Shown: positions 47,160-58,752 of the stretch, one piece after another
Numbering within the stretch: the stretch's first letter is position 1
Layout of the letters: the number at the start of each line of letters is the position of its first letter
Source: Corallium rubrum
Lineage: Eukaryota > Cnidaria > Anthozoa > Scleralcyonacea > Coralliidae
DNA length: 64,000 nt
Reading direction: 5' to 3'
NCBI GenBank assembly: GCA_964035015.1
Contig: OZ035997.1
Coordinates: forward strand, 21,274,795-21,338,794
The notes under the pieces: generated by a model
What the model was told of the DNA's origin: nothing
The model's database searches: none
The model's input: the letters and a program-made list of their open reading frames with translations, nothing else
Made by a program: the position numbers and the translations under genes

Positions 47160-49740
47160 CTATGGACCAAGAATGAAAGAAGTTTCCCCCCGGAATATAT
47201 TAGAATACCACTGCGCACGAGTGGTTTTGTTTGCGACTGGCGAATACAACAATGGCGGAGAAACGCAAAGGAGTGATCGATTTTTTCTTCTCGAAACAAC
47301 GAATTTCTAGGCTTTAGTGCATGGCTAATTAAATATGGTCTGGGCGAAAGGATTTACTGTCTGCCTAGCGAAAGGTCAAAGGTGCGAATAAATATTAAAA
47401 GCTTTATATTTAACTTTAATATGGTGTGGCATGTTGACGATGTTGTGAAGTCGGTTTGTAGAGTGTTGTTGGTTCATGTCTGTTATATTTTCAGCTCAGT
47501 AACGAATTCTGTATACTGGAGATCGTAGACTGTCTTCGCATTTTGATTTGGCGTTCAATAAGCAACTGTACGAAGAACCCTGGCCATATAGTAAACATGA
47601 ATGTTTAGTTCTACATGTATCTGTACCTGCGTAAACTTAGCGCGTGATTGGGCAGACGATTCGCAAGGCTATGAAGCTAGCAACGTAATCATCAGGCGTA
47701 ATAATTTGTGAAGGCAACAAAAACTTACTTATCTTGACATCCACTTGACAAATATTAGTCAATTTTGATCTGGATTGACCGGACGTCACACGATACGTGT
47801 TAGTATCGGAATTGTTGTGATGCGCCAAGCTTTTTATGCAAAAATTTCGAGGAGTTTAAAAATATCTTGATGTTATGAAACAGACCGGAAAACAATAGTG
47901 AAGGGCACGAAAGACGTCAGTATTCATGTTTGTCGGAGTTTATAATTTTTTTTGCGTTCTTGAAGAGAAAATGACTCTAAGAATCCCTCGAGATTCTATT
48001 TTGGGTTGTTTGTCTGAGTTTTCGCTTGTATTAAATTAACTTGGGCTTTGCTCAAGAAAATGGGCTGGCAGGTTGCGGGGCTGGCAGCTCTGTCCATACA
48101 CGTGGCAAAAATTGTTATTACTAGAAACTTTGTACTATCCTTGGGATCTAGTCTTCCAGCTTGCCAGTGCAAGTGAAAAACAAGTGATATGGCACTTGCT
48201 AACCAATTAGAACATTACTTCTCTCTTCGGCGGGAAAACTAACCAATTACAATTCGCGCAAGAGTCACATATAAGCTCAAACGCGCCAAAATGAATCACT
48301 TTATCCAAGAGCTCTACACTGAAAGCTGCTTGTAAGCTCTACACAGGAATTTTTGTATTCTGGTTTTCGTAACTGCGCCTTCGAATGCCAAAGACATATG
48401 AGCACGCTCTGCCAGTTGTTGCTCTCGAGCGTGTACAAATACGAACACAAGAATCCATGACGGCTCTTCAAAGACCGCGCCAGACGAACTCGAACTAGAA
48501 TACGACCACAAGAATCCCCATGACGGCTCTTCGATGACTACGCCAAACGATCCAGAGAAACGGAATCTATATATCGAGAATTCAAGCCTTCGAGTACAGG
48601 AGCTAGAACACCGCGTCACCATGATGGTGAACGGGAAACCAAAAGGGAGCCATTCGTCACACAGTGTTAATCTCCGATACTCACGCTCGTCATGGATACA
48701 CTGCAAAGATCGACAATTGTAGCACTGAACGTGTTTTTCAAAGCTAGACGCATCTTTCCAACTTGGCTGGCCCTTCCATGACAGAACAGACAATCTTTGG
48801 AACAACTGCGTGCCGACGACAAGAACTGCGGAAACATCACGTCAGCCTCCAGCCAACCATCAGATTTCAAGTCTTCGATAGCTTTGGTTGGTCGTGTGTT
48901 CTTTCTGGTAAATATGCAAAGCGATAACTTAACAGAGGTGGGCAATAGCGCAGTTCCTGCGATAAGAAAAATCATGCGAAAAGGGCTCTTAACATGTTTC
49001 GCGGTCATGTGCTAAGTTAATTTCAATATTCGCAACTCGATAATGTATCCCGGATTGACGTGAGCGTCGATTGTATGATTGGTGAGGTAAAGGAACTTAG
49101 ATACATTATTGTAGCTTGAATGGTTATAGCAACCATTCTTTGGGTAATAAATTCGGAAAGACAGGACGGAAGTTACAATTAAGCGAAGGCTAATAAAAAT
49201 CGAAACAAAACACCGCTTAACACGTCTTCCGGCATATAATGCAATAAATTTAATTTCAATTTTCCTAACTCGAACCCTATGGAGAACGTAAAACGAAAAC
49301 CTCACGAAATGAAATTCTTATGGTAATGTAGATATTTTGTTGAAGAAAATCGGAAAAATAGAACCGAAGTTATGATTATTTAAGTCATGGATAATATAAA
49401 TCTGGGGAAAACGCCACAAAACACGTCTTGAATTAATTTTCAATATTCACAACTGGAAACCTACCGCCAACGCAAAAAGAAAACCATAAGGAACGAAATG
49501 TATATATGTACTATCACGGTAAGGTAGATACTTTCTACAAAAACAGAAGTTACGATTACCAGGTAATCAGGTATTTAAACGATTGGTAACAACAATGCAA
49601 GAAGAAAGGCATGCACTCTTAACAGATCTGGCGGTGGTGCGCTAAGTTTAATTTTAATATTTCTAACTGAAAAGCTATCCAGAACGCAAATCGAGAAACC
49701 TTAAGAAATGAAAGGTTTATAAATGCTAATAATGTTGATA
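47160..49740. other. No firmly recognised gene
   Basis: A short ATG frame at about 47252 reads MAEKRKGVIDFFF and stops after 19 codons; such starts occur in some hAT-type proteins, but this is too short to call. Around 48425-48545 a 60-70-bp unit (CACAAGAATCC, ATGACGGCTCTTC) is repeated twice. The open frame at 48314-48805 crosses this repeat and is not convincing. Confidence 0.4.
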
Positions 49741-49744
49741 CAAA

Positions 49745-50745
49745 ACAGGCTTACAGCGCAGGTAAAAAACGCTTTCTTGTCTTCGTTAATGTGTACAAGC
49801 GTAATAAATAAACCAATCGAACACTGTCTGCCTGCCACCGAAGCGCTCTTGACAGAATTCGTTGCGTACTTAGCCAAAACAATCAAATATTCATCCATTA
49901 AATGTATATAGCAGCCGTTCGTCACTATCACATTCGCCACGGATTTCAATTGAACTTTCAAAAAATGTTACGCTTGCAACTAGTCTTTTCTCATGGAGGA
50001 GACCAAATTCGAGTGCGCTTACCGATTACAACAAGTCCATCATTTACAACTTTTCCAAATGATGCTCGCTATTCCAACCAAAACTATAGTTAGTTTGATT
50101 TATATATTTTAGTTTGACTGTTATGACTTGGGCAGCTATGATTTGGGCAGCATATGACTTTAGCATTTTTCGATTTTCTTCGTCTCAGAGAGCTAACATG
50201 CAATTCCAAATTCAACCCAGATATACATCTTACACCAGATAGCATCACATTTTTACCAGGGATAGGAACTGGAAATCCAGCGTTCATGACTGTTTCTATT
50301 AAAGAGTCCAAGACTGACCCCTTTTCACATGGGTCATACGGTAACGCTGGGAGCCAATGATTCCCCTCTTTGTCCAGTTTTGGCCATGAAACAATATATT
50401 CCCCGGCGAATGCCCACAAGAGGTCCTCTCTTCATTCATGCTTCAGGAACTGACATCTGACGAAACAGACTTTAACCTCGGAGACGCGGAAATACTTACT
50501 CAGGCCGTTTTCAACGCTTCACAATATACTGTTCATAGCTACCGCATTGGTGCTGCTACAACTGCAGCTTCAGAAAAATTGCCTTCTTGGCTCGTTAAGA
50601 CATTAGAACGTTGGCCATCGGGTTGTTACGAACGCTATATAAAGACCCCTACATCCACTCTATCAAGTGTATCAGCCACGCTGGCCGACGTTCTAGCTAC
50701 ATGTCCAAAAATCGCTATATTGCCATTGTGCATTTCGGGGGCAGG
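49745..50745 (+). pseudogene. Decayed tyrosine recombinase
   Basis: Broken frames give, in order, KKRFLVFVNVYK and LPATEALLTEFVAYLAKTIK (SAM-like core-binding region), AAVRHYHIRHG, then FFDFLRLRELT and SIKESKTDPF (N-terminal catalytic part). VHSYRIGAATTAA follows (the HxxR box), then LERWPSGCYERYIKTP with the Tyr nucleophile region. Frameshifts occur near 49900, 50345 and 50440, so no enzyme can be made. This family is carried by DIRS-like or Crypton-like elements. No reverse transcriptase lies beside it, so the parent element type is open. Confidence 0.7.
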
Positions 50746-50873
50746 GATACTTCGTCTATGGGGAATACACATTCTGTGTATTTTTGGGGATGAAGTGCTC
50801 CCAATGGTCACCTTCAAGCCCATAGACTCAGGTTATTTTATGTAAATATAATGATCAGTCGAATCGTAAGAAC

Positions 50874-51012
50874 TGTCCAAGGGGATTATGACCCCTTGGT
50901 TCAGGTCGATGTCTTAGGGGGTCGCTACCCCTTTGGCAGGATATGTCCTACTCGGGTATTATTACCCCTAGGGCATTAGCAGAGTCCTAATGGGGATTAT
51001 ATACCCCAGGAC
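50874..51012. repeat. Cluster of four short GGGG/CCCC hairpins
   Basis: CCAAGGGG-ATTATGA-CCCCTTGG is followed by AGGGGGT-CGCT-ACCCCT, GGGTA-TTAT-TACCC and TGGGG-ATTATATA-CCCCA within 140 bp. They lie just after the recombinase remnant and may be recognition or terminal structure of its element. Confidence 0.65.
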
Positions 51013-51384
51013 AACAATCTAAGGCCATGAAATAATGAGTCGTTGGGATGATGTTTGACCACAATTTTAGACAATCGGAGTACTTCACCCCAAACCCCTT
51101 CTCCCACAAAACTTTGTGTGTGTGTCGTTCATTAGTATTTGCTTGATTGTTCGGCCTTTCCTTTTAAAGAACCGCTTGAATCATTAACATAGTGAAATTC
51201 AGTTTATGACTGCAAAGTTGGTATAAACGATTTATCTATCGATTTATCTATCTACCGTTAGTGATAAAAACCGCACTCGGTAGTTTTAGAGAGATACTAT
51301 CCAATGTAATGAGCTGGGTTCTACCAATAAAGTTTATATATATTAGAGTGAACCCCCGAAAAAAAATTTGCATTTTATGTTATT

Positions 51385-51439
51385 ACCACGTTGTCAACTT
51401 TTGACTTTTTTTGTGCGTCTATAACCGAACAGACAACCG
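51385..51439. mobile_element. CCGTTGTCTGTTC MITE, half copy
   Basis: Only the right half (ACCACGTTGTCAACTTTTGA to GAACAGACAACCG) is present, mirrored to 57127-57185. Confidence 0.6.
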
Positions 51440-51745
51440 TAAAATGAAATCTATGTCTTATGCTTTATACAGTAAAAACCTAGAGAAACTATACATTTCA
51501 AAAGTTTTACAGAATTTTCTTTGGGCAAATTAAGGAACGTCTTGGTCTGTAATAATGTTGCAGTGAGATCCGTGATTGGTTTACAGAAATCAGACCACGT
51601 TAGTGACGTAATTTGTGCATCTTTTCTTTACATCCAAACCGGATGTTCGTTTCCACGGATTGCGCATCAATTGTTTTATATTCATTGGCTAATTGCCGAT
51701 CACAAGTTGGTATCTTATTAAGCGTGGGAGCTGCTGCATGAATTA

Positions 51746-52945
51746 GTGCTCGCGTTGAATAAGATTATACGTCTGGGCTACATTATGTTCCAAGTTATAA
51801 TCTCGTTCTTAAAAACAAAGCACAAATTGGCACATTTAAATGCTCGTAGCCTTTCTGTTCCTGATAAATTTACTGTAATTTCAGCTTTGGTTTTACTTCA
51901 AAAATTCGATATTTTTGCTGAGACTTGGCTTAATGTGAGTATGTCAAGCGATCAGCTGATTATTCCTGGCTACAACAGCCGGTGGCGGCGTTGCTCTTTG
52001 TATTACGAATTATATACCTTTCAAAAGAAAACCAGAATATGAATGTGTTGATATTGAAATGTTGTGGGCGGAAACTATTTTGAATAAGTTCAAATTTCTA
52101 TGTGGGGTTTGTTATACACCCCCTAGTTCTAAAGCTACCGAAATAGACAATTTTTTTCGATCATTGCAATATAGCCTCAATCAAATTCGTATAAAAAATT
52201 ATACTTCTATTATCCTTATTGGCGATTTTAATGCCCATTATAACTTTGCTGATTCGTCGTCGGTCAGCACTTATGATGGTGGTAAACTTTTTCATTTTCT
52301 TGAATGTAATAATCTGTCCCAACTTATTAATGAACCAACTAGAATAACTCAGTCAGGTGATTCTATTTTGGATCTTAATATTTCTGACTCTCCAAGTCTG
52401 TTTGTTTCAACAGGCACGTTAAGTCCACCATCAAATTGCGATCGTAATGTTATTTTTGGTAAGTTATCCATTCCTAAAAAAAACCTAAATGTTATAAAAG
52501 GAAAGTGTGGAATTTCAGTGCTGTTGACGACAATGAATTGAATACTGCATTGGCAGGGGCTGATTGGAATGCCAATTTTTATTGACAATTTACTCAATAT
52601 CATTATTGATAATTCTTTATGACAAATGGTTTCTTTGTTTTTGAGCATAGTTGAACGCTTTATTTCCAGTAAAATAGTTATTATTCACACCAGGGATAAA
52701 CCGTGGATGAACGGAGTCATTCGTTGGGCTATGAATAAACGTAATCGACTTTTAAATAATTTTTGTAAGAATAAATCCTTGTTTAATTGGGAGAAATATC
52801 GTGTGCAAAGAAATCTTGTTGTCAGTCTTATTATCCGTAAAGCAAAATTAGATTACGATTATAAAACCAATGAAATGTTGTCTAATCCAAATACATCACC
52901 AAAAAAGTGGTGGAATCTTAAATATATACATGAGACAAACTAAAA
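51746..52945 (+). pseudogene. Non-LTR retrotransposon endonuclease fragment, plus strand
   Basis: Frames give LAHLNARSL (start of the endonuclease), FDIFAETWLN, CGVCYTPPSS, IILIGDFNAHYN (the GDFN motif), LINEPTRITQSGDSILDL (domain end) and then a linker with KPWMNGVIRWAMNKRNRLL and KKWWNLKYI leading toward an RT that is absent. A deletion near 51985 and stops near 52540-52620 break the frame. The 5' part is an inverted copy of 55990-56760. Confidence 0.8.
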
Positions 52946-53117
52946 TTTAAGAGAGTGGCAAGGGCCGTATATAAATAGATTAAGAGGGAAAACAAGATAA
53001 AAAAAAAAGAATAGTTTAGATCAATTTAGAACAAAAGAAAAATTTAAAAAAGAACGATGAAAATCCGCAGTAGCTTAATCCGCACAACCAGCAACGGAAG
53101 TGACTTCATAGGGGTGT

Positions 53118-53232
53118 GCGCACAGGTGTGCGCACAGGTGTGCGCACAGGCTGACGTCACAGGGGTGTGCGCACAGGCTGACGTCACAGGGGTGTGCGCA
53201 CAGGCTGACGTCATTAGGGGTGTGCGCACACC
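53118..53232 (+). repeat. GC-rich tandem repeat with TGACGTCA, left end
   Basis: GTGTGCGCACAG units alternate with GCTGACGTCAC. The mirror array at about 55837-55925 is shorter. TGACGTCA is the consensus CREB/ATF site, so it could act as a promoter element (inference). Confidence 0.85.
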
Positions 53233-53814
53233 TTTACGTAAATCCTTAAAAAATTAATAAAGTAGGTCAAAAGGGCGAAAAATTGGGTATGGCAAACGCG
53301 AAATCGTACTGATTTTAGAGCAAAATATGCTTGGAGTAGGTAATCCCCTGGAAGGAATTTATCGAAGCAGTTCGTGTCATGAAGCTAGATTACCATGGAC
53401 AAGCGGCGGAACATTTTAATGATTTTGGAAAAGATCATGAGGCAACTCTTAACTTTCTGATGGATTTGAGACAGAGTTCAGGTTTTTCTGATTACCAAGC
53501 CATTTTAAACTATCTTTCTTTTTGGATTAATGATCACAATGACAATGTGCATTAGACACTTTTATAACTTTATGTACACTGAATTACTTACACCGATGTT
53601 TTATAAGTTTATGTACACTGAATTACTTTGACTGATGTTTTATAAGTCTACGTGAGAATTTTCTACCATAACTAAACACTTAATAAGTATACTGTTAAGG
53701 TTTTTACGTTGTTTGTTTATGTAAATGGTTACACGAGAAAGAAACGTCATGTGGTTATTTTCAATGCGTACCTGAACCAGCAAAGTCGTCCCGCGTTGAA
53801 GAGCCGTTCATTTT

Positions 53815-54005
53815 TGTGAGATGAGAAGATGAGCACATGCTCATAACTGCTCTGAGCACTTGCTCATTTGCTCATAACTGCTCTGAGCACTTGCTCATTT
53901 GCTCATAACTGCTCATGAGCACTTGCTCATTTGCTCATAACTGCTCATGAGCACTTGCTCATTTGCTCATAACTGCTCATGAGCACTTGCTCATTTGCTC
54001 ATATG
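53815..54005 (+). repeat. GAGCACTTGCTCATTTGCTC tandem repeat
   Basis: Units of 33-34 bp (GCTCATAACTGCTC then GAGCACTTGCTCATTT) occur about five times. The mirror copy lies at about 55098-55240. It sits between the arm and the coding centre. Confidence 0.85.
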
Positions 54006-54145
54006 GCCCGATGGCCCGATAGAAGGTACGGCTTAATTCTGGTGTACATTTTTTTTTTCTTCAAGGACTTCTTATTGCTTAAAAAATGAAACAAGACACA
54101 ATACAATTTTGATAAATTTTTATTTCACATAAGCATTACATCGAT

Positions 54146-54706
54146 TCACTGATCATCATCACTATCTGAAACACGTCCTTGATCTTCTAAAAGCTGTTTC
54201 AAAAGAAACTTTCTTTTGTCAACCGCTGCAGATAAAGCTTCATCAGGATCAAACGAGTCTTCGTTCACAAGTGTCGGCTTTGTTTCCATGATCTTTCCAT
54301 GCACAGGATCCTTTTTAAGTGCTTTCATCCAACGTAAATTATCCACGTAAACGTCAGCGAATTGTTTCTGAAGTTCAGGGAGAATTTTTTCAAAGGCTTT
54401 CTGCTTAGCTACACTTTCTTCTTGCCCTTCCATTTGCAACGTTTTTAATAGTTCATCATATTCTGGCCGAACCGTCACTTTTGCATCGTCAATCATGGTT
54501 GCCCAAGGATCAATCTCTTCCTTTATTTCACCATCATCTTCGGAACTCTGACTGTTTTCATCATACGACGAGCTTGACATTTCTTCATCAGATTCCATAT
54601 CAGGTTCCTCAGTGTCAGTATATTCCCTTGACGGACAATAATTGTTTTCGTGCCGTCTTAGATTATAGCCTTTACTAAACATTTTCCCACAATATTGGCA
54701 GTTCAT
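54146..54706 (-). CDS. C2H2-finger acidic protein, 186 aa
   Basis: A clear ATG. Residues 3-24 are a finger-like motif (CQYCGKMFSKGYNLRRH, then a Cys in place of the last His). A long Asp/Glu/Ser region (about 28-70) follows, then a mixed helical domain (WATMIDDAKV, QKAFEKILPELQKQF, DNLRWMKALKKDP) and an acidic end. The finger matches the style of the ATPase of the other element (CxxCGKxF....NLxRH). I do not know this family. The length and acidity could suit a small regulatory or virion-associated protein. It lies 77 bp downstream of the 69-aa gene on the same strand, so co-transcription is possible. Confidence 0.7.
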   Translation of the reverse strand: MNCQYCGKMFSKGYNLRRHENNYCPSREYTDTEEPDMESDEEMSSSSYDENSQSSEDDGEIKEEIDPWATMIDDAKVTVRPEYDELLKTLQMEGQEESVAKQKAFEKILPELQKQFADVYVDNLRWMKALKKDPVHGKIMETKPTLVNEDSFDPDEALSAAVDKRKFLLKQLLEDQGRVSDSDDDQ

Positions 54707-54783
54707 TCTTTCAGCTCAGACAACCTGTAAATGACGAGTAGGGACGGAAAGTCCTTATTAATAAACACCACTTGATTTTTGGA

Positions 54784-54993
54784 CTAGGAATTTCTTTCGT
54801 CCATGCTTTCTATAGTTATTTCAACTTTAGCAACCGGTTTTTGTCGATCATTCTCTAACGCATTTAATCTTGCTTGAGTAAGATATGGCTGCCTTTTCTC
54901 GCGAGAAAGTTGATGAACATCAGCCAAATGGTTGGATAGCTTTACCAAACTTTGTTTCCCACATAAGGGACAATCTTTACGTCTTCGTGGCAT
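54784..54993 (-). CDS. Small zinc-finger protein, 69 aa
   Basis: A clear ATG. It is basic at the start (MPRRRKD), then has one C2H2-type knuckle, CPLCGKQSLVKLSNHLADVH at residues 8-27, followed by LSREKRQPYLTQARL. This looks like a compact nucleic-acid-binding protein. It is the first gene of the pair in the unique centre of the mini-element. I recall similar tiny finger proteins near Maverick-like genes in marine invertebrates but cannot verify that here. Confidence 0.65.
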   Translation of the reverse strand: MPRRRKDCPLCGKQSLVKLSNHLADVHQLSREKRQPYLTQARLNALENDRQKPVAKVEITIESMDERNS

Positions 54994-55989
54994 GTTTCGA
55001 AATGAAGTTCTCTGATTCGCAAGCGCGTGTAATATAACTCATAAAATGACATTTAGACGTCTAGTCAGCAATCGGGCTATCGGGCCTCATCGGGCCATAT
55101 GAGCAAATGAGCAAGTGCTCATGAGCAGTTATGAGCAAATGAGCAAGTGCTCATGAGCAGTTATGAGCAAATGAGCAAGTGCTCATGTGCAGTTATGAGC
55201 AAATGAGCAAGTGCTCAGAGCAGTTATGAGCATGTGCTCATCTTCTCATCTCACAAAAATGAACGGCTCTTCAACGCGGGACGACTTTGCTGGTTCAGGT
55301 ACCCATTGAAAATAACCACATGACGTTTCTTTCTCGTGTAACCATTTACATAAACAAACAACGTAAAAACCTGAACAGTATACTTATTAAGTGTTTAGTT
55401 ATGGTAGAAAATTCTCACGTAGACTGATAAAACATCAGTCTAAGTAATTCAGTGTACATAAACTTATAAAACATCGGTGTAAGTAATTCAGTGTACATAA
55501 ACTTATAAAAGTGTCTAATGCACATTGTCATTGTGATCATTAATCCAAAAAGAAAGATAATTTAAAATGGCTTGGTAATCAGAAAAACCTGAACTCTGTC
55601 TCAAATCCATCAGAAAGTTAAGAGTTGCCTCATGATCTTTTCCAAAATCATTAAAATGTTCCGCCGCTTGTCCATGGTAATCTAGCTTCATGACACGAAC
55701 TGCTTCGATAAATTCCTTCCAGGGGATTACCTACTCCAAGCATATTTTGCTCTAAAATCAGTACGATTTCGCGTTCGCCATACCCCATTTTTCGCCCTTT
55801 TGACCTACTTTATTAATTTTTTAAGGATTTACGTAAAGGTGTGCGCACACTCCTAATGACGTCAGCCTGTGCGCACACCCGTGACGTCAGCCTGTGCGCA
55901 CACCTGTGCGCACACCCCTATGACGTCATTTCCGTTGCTGGTTGTGCGGATTAAGCTACTATCCGCACTAGTAAAAGCTGTTAAGTACA

Positions 55990-56760
55990 ACAGCGAAGGT
56001 CACCAAGTAAACTCCGGGCAACAGCTGTTGTCGTCAACAGCACTGAAATTCCACGCTTTCCTTTTATAACATTTAGGTTTATATATAGGAATGGATAACG
56101 TACCAAAAATAACGTTATGATCGCAATTTGATAGTAGACTTAAAGTGGCTGTTGAAACAGACAGACTCGGAGAGTCAGAAATAATAAGATCCAAAATAGA
56201 ATCACCTGGCTGAATTATTCAGTTGGTTCATCATAAGTGATGACCGACGACGAATCAGCAAAGTTATGATAGGCATTAAAATCACCAATAAGGATAATAG
56301 AAGTATTTAATTTTTTATGCGAATTTTATCGAGGCAATATTGCAATGATCGAGAAAAATTGTCTATTTCGGTAGCTTTAGAACTAGGGGGTGTATAACAA
56401 ACCCCACATAGAAGTTTGAACTTATTCAAAATAATTTCCGCCCACAACATTTCAATATCAACACATTCATATTCTGGTTTTGTTTTGAAAGGTATATAAT
56501 TCGCAATATAAAGAGCAACGCCGCCACCTCTACCGACTAGTCGGTCATTCCTCAGGGGACTGTTGTAGCCAGGAATAATCAGCTGATCGCTTGACATATT
56601 CACATTTAGCCAAGTCTGCGACACAGCAAAAATATCGAATTTTTGAGTAAAACCAAAGCTGAAATTACAGTAAATTATATCAGGAACAGAAAGGCTACGA
56701 GCATTTAAATGTGCCATCCCAATTTGTGCTTTGTTTTTTTTAATTATATTACAACTTGGA
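55990..56760 (-). pseudogene. Non-LTR retrotransposon endonuclease fragment, minus strand
   Basis: The minus-strand reading gives AHLNARSLSVPD, FAVSQTWLNVN, GRGGGVALYI (intact here, deleted in the plus-strand copy), CGVCYTPPSS, then DLIISDSPSLSVST and SAVDDN. It is inverted relative to 51746-52540. Frameshifts near 56210-56310 make it non-functional. Confidence 0.8.
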
Positions 56761-56999
56761 ACATATAATGTAGCCCAGACGTAATTTTATTCAACGCGAG
56801 CACTAATTCATGCAGCAGCTCCCACGCTTAAGATATCAACTTGTGATGGAATACAAAACAATTGATGCGCAATCCGTGGAAACGAACATCCGGTTTGAAT
56901 GTAAAGAACAGATGCACAAATCACTAAGGTGGTCTGATTTCTGTAAACCAATCATGGGTCTCACTGCAATATTATTACGAACCAAGACGTTCCTTGATT

Positions 57000-57063
57000 T
57001 GCCCAAAGAAAATTCTGTAAATCTTTTGAAATGTAGTTTATCTAGGTTTTTACTGTATAAAAC

Positions 57064-57126
<63 letters not shown>

Positions 57127-58089
57127 CCGTTGTCTGTTCGGTTATATTGACGCACACAGAAAGTCAAAAGTTTGCAACATGGTAAAAACACTCAATTCGT
57201 GGGCCACTATTTCGTTCTTACCACGTTGTGACGTCCTCTTTGCATCTATTATACATAACTGAACAGACAACGGGAAAATAAAATATATTTGTTAACTACA
57301 AATATACAGTACAAATGTTGAACCTGCAAGGTACCGCTGGCTTCAAACACTAGCTTCAAACTATGTTTACTGCCGACAGATTCAAGCTTATTTAAGAATC
57401 CGAAGAAACTTTAGTGGCATGCACTTACCGTTCTAAGTGAGGACTACATAGGTAGTCTTTGTTTTACCAAACATCATATATTACTCAAATATTTCGAAAA
57501 GTGTGGGGGTGGGATGCGACACTTCTACCCCTCGTTTGGTTTAGGCCCTTGCTGCATCTCTTTTTTTGTACGTGCAAGATATTTCTCGCACTTGTTCTCA
57601 AAGTTAATAATTTCATCAATTCAACCTGTCAAAGGGGAATGTCCTTCAGAATAACACTGCTCAAACCTAGTCAATGAGTGTTTCAGATAAAAATGAAAAT
57701 AATTATTTAAGAAGTTATATGTCATGATGTGGTTGAACGCATCTAATCACAATACCTTCAGATAGGAACGAGGAATTAACTGAAGTGGGAAATTAGTGGT
57801 AGACGAACATCTTTGTATTAAATACTTTTGTTTTACTTGAAAAGACGTATACAAGTCAAGATCTCTTATTAACTAATAAGTAAGCGATCAACACTATGCG
57901 GTGCTCGATTGTCTAAGGGCAATTTCAAGAACGCTGAAAACTCAACAAAAAGTTTTCGATGGACAACATAGTGTACTATTTACCATTGGGAATCTTTGAT
58001 TGATTTCAGGAATTATTTCATTAACGATAGGGTTCCCTTAAACTTAACGTATGATTCTCACTAAGTGCATGTGAGACAATTCACAAACA

Positions 58090-58153
<64 letters not shown>

Positions 58154-58330
58154 CGTACGCACGCACGCACGCACGCACGCAGGCACGCACACATATTGTG
58201 CCGCCAATTTATCGGCCAAGTACTTGCGAAATATAGGAAAACATTTGAAATTCCAAGATTCAGGACAGACCGTTTTAAGAAATCCTTTGTAAGTTACTAC
58301 GCTCAGAGATAATTTTTACGCTTACTATAT
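57000..58330. repeat. Dispersed repeat R1, copy b
   Basis: It contains the CCGTTGTCTGTTC MITE (57127-57272), an (AT)n tract (57063-57124), ACTGCCGACAGATTCAAGCT, GAAAAGACGTATACAAGTCA, a truncated signal-peptide exon (57959 onward) and an (AC)n tract (58092-58150). Confidence 0.7.
57127..57272. mobile_element. CCGTTGTCTGTTC MITE, copy 2
   Basis: Ends CCGTTGTCTGTTCGGTTATA and mirrored GAACAGACAACGG. The inner arms include CACGTTGTGACGTCC. Confidence 0.75.
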
Positions 58331-58607
58331 ACATGTATATATATATATTCATGTTAACCTTATTTTTAACTCCTTGTATTGTACATAGTGTAATTCGTCA
58401 TCACTCGGTAGCCGTTTAGAGAGATACTATATCTATGTAATGAGCTGGGTTCTACCACGAAAGTTTATATTAGAGCGAACCCCCGAAAAACAATTGCATT
58501 TTATGTTATTTGGTGTTGGCATTTGTCTGTATTTGCTAAAAATACGTGTATTCTAATTCAAACTTTTTATTACGCGCCAAAATAATTAACAAATAGATTC
58601 CATTTTG

Positions 58608-58752
58608 CCGTTGTCTGTTCAGTTATAGATGCACAGATGACGTCACAACGTGGTAAGAACAAAAAAGTGGCCCACGAGACGCAGTCGAGTGGGTCACTGA
58701 TGTTCTTACCAAGTTGTGACGTCTTCTGTGCATCTATAACTGAACGGACAAC
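58608..58752. mobile_element. CCGTTGTCTGTTC MITE, copy 3
   Basis: The cleanest hairpin of the family: ATAGATGCACAGATGACGTC ... CACAACGTGGTAAGAAC mirrors GTTCTTACCAAGTTGTGACG. It stands alone, outside the R1 repeats, which shows that the MITE is separate from R1. Confidence 0.8.

Larger units (their letters stand above)
53069..55960. mobile_element. Second Maverick/Polinton-like mini-element (two small C2H2 proteins)
   Basis: Ends AGTAGCTTAATCCGCACAAC and its exact mirror (GATTAAGCTACT) are flanked by the 6-bp duplication ATCCGC (53063-53068 and 55961-55966). The inverted arms are about 900-950 bp (53069-54020 and 55075-55960). They contain GTGTGCGCACAGGCTGACGT repeats near the ends and GCTCATAACTGCT / GAGCACTTGCTCATTT repeats near their inner limit. 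The unique centre of about 1.05 kb encodes two minus-strand proteins. Terminal AGTAG, a 6-bp duplication and TGACG-rich end repeats match the palindromic element at 24222-30402. No polymerase, integrase, protease or capsid gene is present. Confidence 0.85.

Noticed and set aside
48314..48805. 163-codon minus-strand frame
   Set aside because: It crosses a local tandem duplication, lacks recognisable motifs and has competing frames on the other strand.
53057..53257. Cys-Ala-Gln-Val repeat protein
   Set aside because: Translation of the GTGTGCGCACAG end repeats of the second mini-element.
58065..58292. Thr-His repeat protein
   Set aside because: Translation of an (AC)n microsatellite.
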